A stretch of DNA of 64,000 nt, taken from assembly GCF_020883455.1 (NCBI RefSeq), contig NZ_CP086615.1, positions 496,001-560,000 of the forward strand, read 5' to 3'. A program made the position numbers and the translations under genes. Origin of the DNA: Spiribacter halobius (GTDB taxonomy: Bacteria > Pseudomonadota > Gammaproteobacteria > Nitrococcales > Nitrococcaceae). Below are positions 31,855 through 38,555 of this stretch, piece by piece; the stretch's first letter is position 1; every line of letters starts with the position of its first letter. The notes under the pieces are model-generated. The model saw nothing but the letters and a program-made list of their open reading frames with translations, searched no databases and was not told the origin of the DNA.

Positions 31855-32409
31855 TCACCAGCGCTCGAGCGGGATCTCCGGTTCCGGGTTGGTGAAGGCA
31901 CCGGCGTGATCGCCGGCGGCGGCGCGGCGCTCGTGCTCCAGTGCCCACTGCACGGTGGGAAAGGCGAGCTCGTCCCAGGGGATTTCGTCCCAGCGGAACA
32001 GCGCCACCTCCTGGGACTCGGGTCCGGCGGACACGGCATCGTCGCGCAGGCGGGCGCGGTAGATGAGCTGTACCTGGTGGATGCGGGTAATGCTGTAGAC
32101 GGCGAGCAGCGGCCCGAGCTCGAGGTCGGCCCGTGCCTCCTCCCAGGCCTCGCGCAGCGCGCCGGCCTCGGCGCTCTCCTCGAGCTCCAGGTAGCCCGCC
32201 GGCAGCGTCCAGTAACCGGTGCGGGGCGGGATCGCCCGCCGGCACAGCAGCAGCCGCCCATCGCTTGCCCGGGGTACGCTGCCCACCACGATGCGGGGGT
32301 TCTCGTAGGCCACGTAGCCACAGTCGGGGCAGGTCAGACGCGGGCGGTCGTCACCATCAGGCACCTGGTGGATGCGCGGCCCGTGCTCCGGGTCGTGGGC
32401 GTCGCTCAT
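31855..32409 (-). CDS. Nudix hydrolase with N-terminal zinc ribbon
   Basis: 184 residues. [14 protein letters not shown] zinc-ribbon-like segment near residue 27 precedes a Nudix box of the form G-x5-E-x7-REA-x-EE ([20 protein letters not shown]), which binds Mg and cleaves nucleoside-diphosphate derivatives. The layout resembles NudC-like or ADP-ribose pyrophosphatases, but only one CxxC is visible. Substrate unknown. It lies upstream of the LOV gene on the same strand. Confidence 0.85.
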   Translation of the reverse strand: MSDAHDPEHGPRIHQVPDGDDRPRLTCPDCGYVAYENPRIVVGSVPRASDGRLLLCRRAIPPRTGYWTLPAGYLELEESAEAGALREAWEEARADLELGPLLAVYSITRIHQVQLIYRARLRDDAVSAGPESQEVALFRWDEIPWDELAFPTVQWALEHERRAAAGDHAGAFTNPEPEIPLERW

Positions 32410-32757
32410 GAGGGGGGCTCGCTGCGGCGGTTACTGGCGAGGGCGCAGCATAGCAGAGCCGGCGACTCGCGCCGCCGGCAGCCGTGAATCGGGGCGATGC
32501 GCAGACTCCCGGATACCCCTGGCAGTATATGGTTATAACGTTATACTGAAAATGAATACTGTCAGACCTGCCTGTCGAGCAGTCACCGTTCCGCCCCGGT
32601 TCGCACGGGGAGCCGCCGATACGCCACCGGCGACGGCGCGGGACGGTGCCGGAGGCCGGCGCGTCGTCTGGCGGACGGGCCTGCACGAGCCGCGATCCGC
32701 CGGAAACACGCGCGTCGATGCAGGACCGCGAAGGGTGGCAACCGGGAGACATGAGAC
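32410..32757. other. 348-bp control region
   Basis: Divergent region between the Nudix gene and the beta-lactamase-fold gene. Bases 32475-32501 resemble a decayed end of the 182-bp element (CAGCCGTGAATCGGGGCG). The AT-rich palindrome at 32524-32547 is listed separately. No other gene is supported here. Confidence 0.4.
32524..32547. promoter_or_regulatory. AT-rich palindromic operator-like site
   Basis: AGTATA and TATACT flank a perfect 12-bp palindrome TATAACGTTATA (32534-32545). In this GC-rich DNA it stands out. Related persulfide dioxygenase genes are controlled by ArsR-type repressors (BigR/SqrR) that bind AT-rich palindromes; no such regulator gene is in the window, so the assignment is inferred. 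Confidence 0.5.
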
Positions 32758-33666
32758 ATGAGCGTATCCGTGGGTGATTCCGCGCAACCGATCGTCCGGG
32801 GCTTCTTCGACCGCCGCACCTTCAGCGTGCAGTACGTGGTGTCCGATCCGGACACCCGGCGCTGTGCCATCATCGACCCGGTGCTGGACTACGACGAGAA
32901 GTCGGGGGCCACGGCGACATTCTCCGCCGACGCCATCCTGCGCCACGTCGAGTCGGAGCGCCTCGAGGTCGAGTGGATCCTCGACACCCATCCCCATGCC
33001 GACCACTTCTCCGCCGCCCGCTATCTGGCCGAGCGCACCGGCGCCCCCACGGCCATCGGCCGTGAGGTGACGGCCGTCCAGCGACTCTGGAAAGGCATCT
33101 ACAACCTGCCGTCGGAGTTTCCCACCGACGGCTCCCAGTGGGATCACCTGTTCGCCGACGGCGACCGGTTCCAGGTGGGGGCGTTGCCGGCGCGGGTGAT
33201 GTTCTCGCCCGGGCACACCCTCGCCTCCATTACCTACGTCATCGGCGACGCCGCGTTCGTCCACGACACCCTGTTCCAGCCGGACTTCGGCACCGCACGG
33301 GCGGATTTTCCCGGCGGCGATGCCGCCCAGCTCTGGCGCAGCATCCAGGACATCCTGGCGCTGCCGGAGGCGACACGGCTGTTCACCGGCCACGATTACA
33401 TGCCGAACGGCCGTGAGCCGCGCTGGGAGAGCACGGTCGCCGAGCAGAAGCGCCACAACCCGCACGTCGCCGGTGTGGCGGGCGAGGCCGAGTACGTCGC
33501 CCTGCGCAATGCCCGGGACCGGCAGCTGCCCATGCCGAAGCTCATCCTGCACGCACTGCAGGTCAACATCCGCGGCGGCCGCCTGCCGGAGCCCGAGGAC
33601 AATGGGCGCCGCTATCTGAAGATCCCCCTGGACGCGCTGGAGGGCGCGGCCTGGGACGATGCCTGA
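32758..33666 (+). CDS. Persulfide-dioxygenase-like metallo-beta-lactamase-fold protein (Blh/ETHE1 type)
   Basis: 302 residues. Metal ligands are in the motif THPHADHFSAARYL, with further ligands in FSPGHT and FTGHDY. The sequence style (VLDYDEKSGATATFSADAIL, then WILDTHPHADH) fits the BigR-controlled Blh proteins and ETHE1-like persulfide dioxygenases, which oxidise glutathione persulfide to sulfite during H2S detoxification. There is no fused rhodanese domain. The start at 32758 follows CGGGAG. It stands alone with a long AT-rich leader. Confidence 0.82.
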   Translation: MSVSVGDSAQPIVRGFFDRRTFSVQYVVSDPDTRRCAIIDPVLDYDEKSGATATFSADAILRHVESERLEVEWILDTHPHADHFSAARYLAERTGAPTAIGREVTAVQRLWKGIYNLPSEFPTDGSQWDHLFADGDRFQVGALPARVMFSPGHTLASITYVIGDAAFVHDTLFQPDFGTARADFPGGDAAQLWRSIQDILALPEATRLFTGHDYMPNGREPRWESTVAEQKRHNPHVAGVAGEAEYVALRNARDRQLPMPKLILHALQVNIRGGRLPEPEDNGRRYLKIPLDALEGAAWDDA

Positions 33667-33877
33667 CGCCGGGCCTTGCCCGACTACGTACGCGCCGGCC
33701 CGTAGGGAGAAACTGCTACGTAGTGGTTTAACCGTAAGAACAATACCTTATGGGCGGTTTGTGCCACACGGACGAAACTTTCGTTGCGGCCTGACAACGC
33801 GGTGACGGTTCCACGCCACAGCCGCTACCGGTCAGGCCCCGGGACGAAGGTAATTCTCATCCGTGGAGGCCCATGCC
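33667..33877. promoter_or_regulatory. Porin upstream region
   Basis: This 211-bp leader is less GC-rich around 33715-33790 (AGTGGTTTAACCGTAAGAACAA) and probably holds the porin promoter, but no hexamer pair is convincing. An AGTGGTTTAACC run contains the small palindrome GGTTTAACC. Confidence 0.35.
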
Positions 33878-34978
33878 ATGCCCATCCAACCCATCCCGCG
33901 GCGCGCGGCCGGCGCGCTTGCCACGGCAGCACTGCTCGGCGTTTCGGGGGCGGCCGTCGCCATCGACGCCGAGATCTCCGGCCACGTCAATCGCGCCATC
34001 ATGGTCTTCGATGACGGCGAGGACTCCGAGACCGCTTTCGTGGACGGCGAGCCGAGCAACAGCCGCGTGCGCTTCCGCGGCACCGGCGAGCTCGGCAACG
34101 GGCTCACCGCCGGCGTCTACGGGGAGTGGGAGCTCGTCTCCAACAACTCGAGTCAGGTCACCATCGACGATACCGATCCGAGCGGCAGCGAGTTCGAGGT
34201 CAACGAGCGCCACATGGACGCGTTCATCCAGGGTGGCTTCGGTAAGCTGAGCCTGGGTCAGGGCGACGGTGCCGCCAACGGCATCGCGGAAACCGACCTC
34301 TCGGGCACGGCCATCATCAACTACGCCGGCGCCGGTGATCTCGGCGGCAGCATCGTCTTCCGCGACGACGGCGTCGCCATCACCGATGCCAGCGGCGACG
34401 AGGTCACCATCGGCGGCAGCTACAGCCAGTTCGACTTCGAGAGCCGCTTCGACCGGGTGCGCTACGACACGCCGGCCTTCGGCCCGCTCCAGGCCGCGAT
34501 CGGCTTCGGCACCAAGGACAACAACGACGTCACCGACGCCGCCCTGCGCTACAGCGGCGAGTTCGCGGGCGGTGCCGAGCTTGCGGCCGGCCTCGGCTAC
34601 TCCACCGAGTCCAGGGGCGGCGCCGAGGGCAGCGAGGAGACCTTCGGCGGTTCCGCCTCGCTGCTGCTGCCGGGCGGGCTCAACTTCACCGCCGTGTACA
34701 CCCGGCAGGAGAACGATGCGGATCTCGACGCCGACACCTTCTACGGCAAGGTGGGCTACCGCGTCGGGCGCCACGCCGTGTCGGTGGACTACGGCATCAC
34801 CAACGACCTCGTCGACGACGACTCCGAGGGCGAGGTCTACGGCGTCGGCTATGTCTTCACCCCGGTGAACTGGGCCGAGCTCTACGCCGGCGTCAAGCAG
34901 CACAGCCTCGACCTCGACGGCGGCAGTGATCCGGACGACATCGTCATCGCCACCGCGGGCACGCGACTGAAGTTCTGA
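33878..34978 (+). CDS. Outer-membrane general porin
   Basis: 366 residues with a signal peptide ending ...SGAAVA. The mature part is an acidic beta-barrel porin of the Gram-negative porin-4 type: EISGHVNRAIMVFDDGEDS at the N-terminus, repeated amphipathic strands and the C-terminal aromatic end TAGTRLKF needed for Bam assembly. It is rich in Asp and Glu, in line with a salt-adapted envelope. The ATG at 33878 sits 8 bp after GGAGG; a GTG at 33863 is less likely. A strong hairpin follows the gene. Confidence 0.9.
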   Translation: MPIQPIPRRAAGALATAALLGVSGAAVAIDAEISGHVNRAIMVFDDGEDSETAFVDGEPSNSRVRFRGTGELGNGLTAGVYGEWELVSNNSSQVTIDDTDPSGSEFEVNERHMDAFIQGGFGKLSLGQGDGAANGIAETDLSGTAIINYAGAGDLGGSIVFRDDGVAITDASGDEVTIGGSYSQFDFESRFDRVRYDTPAFGPLQAAIGFGTKDNNDVTDAALRYSGEFAGGAELAAGLGYSTESRGGAEGSEETFGGSASLLLPGGLNFTAVYTRQENDADLDADTFYGKVGYRVGRHAVSVDYGITNDLVDDDSEGEVYGVGYVFTPVNWAELYAGVKQHSLDLDGGSDPDDIVIATAGTRLKF

Positions 34979-34988
34979 AGCATCGATA

Positions 34989-35019
34989 CCCCCGGCACCG
35001 GCCTCGCCGGTGCCGGGGG
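34989..35019 (+). terminator. Porin-lipoprotein hairpin
   Basis: Perfect 14-bp arms (CCCCCGGCACCGGC and its complement) with a CTC loop, starting 10 bp after the porin stop and ending 21 bp before the lipoprotein start. There is no T-run, so it may act as a partial terminator or as an mRNA-stabilising element. Confidence 0.6.
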
Positions 35020-35040
35020 GCGGCAAACCTGGAGGCGGTC

Positions 35041-35394
35041 ATGCGGGTTTTCGGCAGGCTGATCATCGTTGGCGCCCTGGCTGCCGCACTTGCGGGTTGT
35101 GCCGCCAGCCCCACCGACTATCGATCCCAGCGGGAGGTGCCGGAGGGCCCGGGCATGTTCAGCGGCGGCGACGGCGGCTTCACCGTGATCCGCGATGGAC
35201 GCCCGCTGGGCGGCGCCGACGCCGACGCCGACGCCGATGCCGACGCGTCACCCGGTGACGCCGAGTTTCGGGAGTTCCAGCGCTTCCAGGCCTATCAGCA
35301 GTGGAAGGAGACCGCCCGGGAAACCGGCGAGTACGAGGAGTTCCAGGACTGGCTGCGCTGGCAGGAATACCGGCGCTGGCAGGAGTCCCGCTGA
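35041..35394 (+). CDS. Small lipoprotein with Ala-Asp repeat
   Basis: 117 residues with a lipobox LAGC (Cys about 20). The middle has an Ala-Asp run (ADADADADADA) encoded by a tandem GCCGAC repeat at 35215-35245, prone to length change. The C-terminal 45 residues are charged and aromatic (FREFQRFQAYQQW, EYRRWQESR), suggesting a helix. Function unknown; probably outer-membrane-anchored. A clear terminator follows. Confidence 0.65.
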   Translation: MRVFGRLIIVGALAAALAGCAASPTDYRSQREVPEGPGMFSGGDGGFTVIRDGRPLGGADADADADADASPGDAEFREFQRFQAYQQWKETARETGEYEEFQDWLRWQEYRRWQESR

Positions 35395-35427
35395 GGCTGC
35401 CCGCGCTCAATGTTCATCCCTCACTTG

Positions 35428-35452
35428 GCCCGCCTCGCGCGGGCTTTTCTTT
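35428..35452 (+). terminator. Rho-independent terminator
   Basis: GCCCGC and GCGGGC arms around CTCGC, followed by TTTTCTTT. It is placed 34 bp after the lipoprotein stop and 20 bp before the end of the convergent pagL-like gene. Confidence 0.85.
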
Positions 35453-35471
35453 GGCCGCGCGGACGCACACG

Positions 35472-36014
35472 TCAGAGTCCGTAGCGCAGCGCGAGCAGAG
35501 CGAAGTCCATGCCGGGATTGATCTCCGAGAGCGAGCCGTTGGAGGCGTGGTGGACCTCCGCGGCCACGGTCCACTGGCGAGCCGCGCCGAGCCGCAGGCC
35601 CACGCCGAGATGGGAGTCGAACTGCAGCGCGCTGCCCCAGTCCAGATCGCCGACCACGGTGCGGTCCTCAATCAGCATCAGCCCCGTCCCGGCCTCGACG
35701 TAGCAGCGGCCGTCGTCCGTCAGCGGGGCTGCCAGGGCCGCACGCACCGTGACGGCAGCGGTGGTGTGCCCGCCGGTCCCATTGAGGGGCGTCCACCCAT
35801 CGACGCCGGCCTCCCAGCGCGGCGCCAGTGCCGGCCAGGCATCCGTCGGCTGCCACGCAGGCAGCCGCTGGCCGACCGTCAGCCGGGCGATGCCGGCGTC
35901 TTCCCCGAAGGCGCCACCGACGGCGCCGCCCACCTCCCAGCCGGCGGCGCCGGCAACCCCGGAGAGGCTGGCGCCAAGCGTCAACGCCGCAATTGCGGAG
36001 CGTGCGATGGACAT
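35472..36014 (-). CDS. pagL: PagL-type lipid A 3-O-deacylase
   Basis: 180 residues: signal peptide (to about AGAAG) and an eight-strand outer-membrane barrel. The catalytic His-Ser pair lies in VHHASNGS (His156, Ser158), and the acidic partner is likely in INPGMD (Asp170, where P. aeruginosa PagL has Glu). The enzyme removes the 3-position acyl chain of lipid A, altering outer-membrane surface properties. The ATG at 36014 follows GGGGGGAACC; the open frame continues upstream without support. Confidence 0.85.
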   Translation of the reverse strand: MSIARSAIAALTLGASLSGVAGAAGWEVGGAVGGAFGEDAGIARLTVGQRLPAWQPTDAWPALAPRWEAGVDGWTPLNGTGGHTTAAVTVRAALAAPLTDDGRCYVEAGTGLMLIEDRTVVGDLDWGSALQFDSHLGVGLRLGAARQWTVAAEVHHASNGSLSEINPGMDFALLALRYGL

Positions 36015-36214
36015 GACTATCGGTTCCCCCCGCCACCAAGGTCCTGCCAGATCGTATTCTGGCACCAGAGCATGGCGGATCCGTGGCCGCGCCGCCCATT
36101 GCCGAATCCGCGTACGGGACACCGCGGATGAGCCCCGACTCGCGCTGCCGGCGCCGGCTTCCGCGAGGAACGGGGAAATCCGCCGCAGGCAGGGGGCGGC
36201 AGACCTCTCGCCCG

Positions 36215-36242
36215 AAAAAGAAAAGGCGCCCCGGGGGGCGCC
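36215..36242 (-). terminator. amtB terminator
   Basis: On the minus strand GGCGCCCC and GGGGCGCC arms are followed by TTTTCTTTTT, 35 bp after the amtB stop. Confidence 0.92.
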
Positions 36243-36277
36243 TGAAGCGGCGGTGCGTGCGTGCTTCTTCTTGGTTG

Positions 36278-37600
36278 TCAGGCGGAAGGCTGCGGCGAGG
36301 CAGCCGTGGAGGAGGAGGGCGACTGCGCCCGCCGGCTGCTTCCGCCCCGGGGCTCGCTGCGGAGCTGCTGGGAGGTGAACTCCGGGTAGGCCTCGAGGCC
36401 GCACTCGCCGATGTCGAGGCCCTCGAATTCCTCTTCCTCGCTGACGCGGATGCCCATCACCGCCTTGATGATGCCCCACACCAGCAGGCTCGCCAGGAAC
36501 ACCCACAGGAAGATCACCACGATGCCGAGGATCTGCGCCCCGAAGGTGGCCCCGGGGTTGGTCAGCGGCACCGCCAGCAGGCCCCAGATGCCCGCCGTGC
36601 CGTGCGCCGAGATCGCGCCCACCGGGTCGTCGATCTTCAGCTTGTCCAGCCCCACGATGGAGAACACCACCAGCACGCCGCCCACCGCACCGATGAACGT
36701 CGCCGCCAGCGGCGCCGGCGTCAGCGGCTCGGCGGTGATCGCCACCAGGCCCGCAATCGCCCCGTTCAGCGCCATGGTCAGGTCGGCCTTGCCGAACAGC
36801 ACCCGCGCGGTGGTCAGCGCCGCCACCACGCCGCCGGCCGCGGCCATGTTGGTGTTCACAAAGATCGCCGCCACCGCGTTGGCGTCGGCAATGTTGGAGA
36901 GCACCAGCTGCGAGCCGCCGTTGAAGCCGAACCAGCCAAGCCAGAGGATGAACGTGCCCAGCGTCGCCAGCGGCAGGTTCGCCCCGGGGATCGCCCGCAC
37001 CTGGCCCTCGGGGCCGTACTTGCCGCGCCGCGCGCCGAGCAGCAGCACGCCGGCGAGCGCCGCCGCGGCCCCGGTCATGTGCACCACGCCCGAGCCCGCG
37101 AAGTCCTGGAAGTTGTTGGCGTCAAGGAACCCCCCGCCCCACTTCCAGTAGCCCTGCACCGGGTAGATGAAGCCGGTCATCACCACCGCAAAGAGCAGAA
37201 ACGACCACAGCCGCATGCGCTCGGCGATCGCCCCGGAGACGATGGACATGGCGGTGGCGACGAACACCACCTGGAAGAAGAAGTCCGAGAGGTTGGAGTA
37301 ATACCCCCCCTCGCCGGCGAGCACCGCCTCGGGGCTGTTGTCCGCGCCGATCAGAAAGCCCAGCCCCGGCAGCACCCCGCTGCCCCCGCCGTACATGATC
37401 TGGTAGCCGCAGAGCAGGTACATGATGCTCGCCACCGCGTACAGCGCGACGTTCTTGGTCAGGATCTCGGCGGTGTTCTTCGCCCGCACCAGCCCCGACT
37501 CCAGCATCGCAAACCCGGCCGCCATCCACATCACCAGCGCACCGCTGACCAGGAAGTAGAACGTGTCCAGCGCGTACGCCAGCTCGACTGCCTGTTCCAT
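36278..37600 (-). CDS. amtB: Ammonium transporter
   Basis: 440-residue trimeric membrane channel for ammonium. Eleven hydrophobic helices are apparent, with family segments AGFAMLESGLVRAKN, FQDFAGSGVVHMTG and the twin-histidine region SAHGTAGIWG. The C-terminal tail is long and Ser/Ala-rich (SSRRAQSPSSSTAAS), unlike the short regulatory tail of E. coli AmtB, so PII contact may differ. No glnK neighbour is present. Upstream are a sigma-54 promoter and two NtrC-type sites, so expression should rise in nitrogen limitation. Confidence 0.95.
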   Translation of the reverse strand: MEQAVELAYALDTFYFLVSGALVMWMAAGFAMLESGLVRAKNTAEILTKNVALYAVASIMYLLCGYQIMYGGGSGVLPGLGFLIGADNSPEAVLAGEGGYYSNLSDFFFQVVFVATAMSIVSGAIAERMRLWSFLLFAVVMTGFIYPVQGYWKWGGGFLDANNFQDFAGSGVVHMTGAAAALAGVLLLGARRGKYGPEGQVRAIPGANLPLATLGTFILWLGWFGFNGGSQLVLSNIADANAVAAIFVNTNMAAAGGVVAALTTARVLFGKADLTMALNGAIAGLVAITAEPLTPAPLAATFIGAVGGVLVVFSIVGLDKLKIDDPVGAISAHGTAGIWGLLAVPLTNPGATFGAQILGIVVIFLWVFLASLLVWGIIKAVMGIRVSEEEEFEGLDIGECGLEAYPEFTSQQLRSEPRGGSSRRAQSPSSSTAASPQPSA

Positions 37601-37639
37601 GCCTTATCCCCCGAAGTGATCGATGTTCGTCCCAACGGG

Positions 37640-37655
37640 AGCATCAACCGTGCCA
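37640..37655 (-). promoter_or_regulatory. Sigma-54 promoter of amtB
   Basis: TGGCACGGTTGATGCT on the minus strand: a perfect -24 TGGCACG and a -12 ATGC (consensus TTGC) at correct spacing, about 40 bp upstream of the amtB ATG. Confidence 0.78.
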
Positions 37656-37696
37656 TTGCGCTAAGCCACTGAGACGACAGGGGCGAGGGGTACGTC

Positions 37697-37726
37697 TGCA
37701 TCAAAACGGTGCACTGGCTTGGTGCA
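37697..37726. promoter_or_regulatory. Two overlapping NtrC-type enhancer sites
   Basis: TGCATCAAAACGGTGCA (37697-37713) and TGCACTGGCTTGGTGCA (37710-37726) each match TGCACC-N5-GGTGCA in 11 of 12 positions and share TGCA. They lie roughly 75-90 bp upstream of the predicted amtB start point, a standard NtrC enhancer distance. Confidence 0.8.
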
Positions 37727-37877
37727 GGCTCTCGGTAGCGCACCAATATGAGGCGTAGGCTCGGTGTCCGCGGCGACGGAAAGGCGTAGCGACCGTGCTC
37801 AGGCGGCCGGCGCGCATCGAGGCAGCGAACCGTAACGTCCCTGCGCAGTCGGACCCTCGGGCGGAAGCGAGGCAGCC

Positions 37878-38555
37878 ATGGCACGCATCGAATTCGACAA
37901 TCTGGGTCGCTGGTTCGACGGCGGGCGCCGTCGCACCGTGCTGGAGGGGGTGAGCGGCGTCATCGAGCCGGGCGAGTTCGTGGTGGTCATCGGCCGTAGT
38001 GGATCTGGCAAGTCCACCCTGCTCAACCTGCTCGGCGGCCTCGACCGGCCGAGCGCCGGCAGCGTGCGCATCGACGGCGACGACCTCGCCACGCTGCCGG
38101 ACACCGCGCTCACGGCGCTTCGGCGCCGCCGGCTCGGCTTCATTTTTCAGGCCTACAATCTCATCCCCACCCTCACTGTCGGCGACAACCTGCGCCTGCC
38201 GCTGTCGCTGAACCGGCTGCCCGACCACGGCGTCGTGGCCGACTGGCTCGCCCGGGTCGGCCTCGAGGGGCGCGAGCGCGACTGGCCGGACCGTCTCTCC
38301 GGCGGCGAGCAGCAGCGGGTGGCCGTGGCCCGGGCGCTGATCCACGGCCCGGAGGTGATCCTCGCCGACGAGCCCACCGGCAACCTCGACCTGGACAACG
38401 CCCGGCGGGTGGTGTCGCTGCTCGACGGCCTCTGCCGCGAGCAGGGGCGCACCCTGGTGATGGTGACCCATAGCCGTGAGGTCGTGGGCCTGGCGGACCG
38501 GCTGCTCACCATCCGCGAGGGCCGGCTCGCCCCGGCGGAGGACGCGGCGGCGTGA
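37878..38555 (+). CDS. ABC transporter ATPase, AttE/LolD-like
   Basis: 225-residue ATPase of the MacB/LolD class. Walker A is GRSGSGKS, signature LSGGEQQR, Walker B VILADEPTGNLD and H-loop VTHSRE, all canonical. It is coupled by a GTGA overlap to a long FtsX-type permease. With the AttH-like gene at 43512 this resembles the AttEFGH system, whose substrate is unknown. It probably acts at the periplasmic side of the inner membrane as a mechanotransmitter rather than a classical importer. Confidence 0.88.
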   Translation: MARIEFDNLGRWFDGGRRRTVLEGVSGVIEPGEFVVVIGRSGSGKSTLLNLLGGLDRPSAGSVRIDGDDLATLPDTALTALRRRRLGFIFQAYNLIPTLTVGDNLRLPLSLNRLPDHGVVADWLARVGLEGRERDWPDRLSGGEQQRVAVARALIHGPEVILADEPTGNLDLDNARRVVSLLDGLCREQGRTLVMVTHSREVVGLADRLLTIREGRLAPAEDAAA

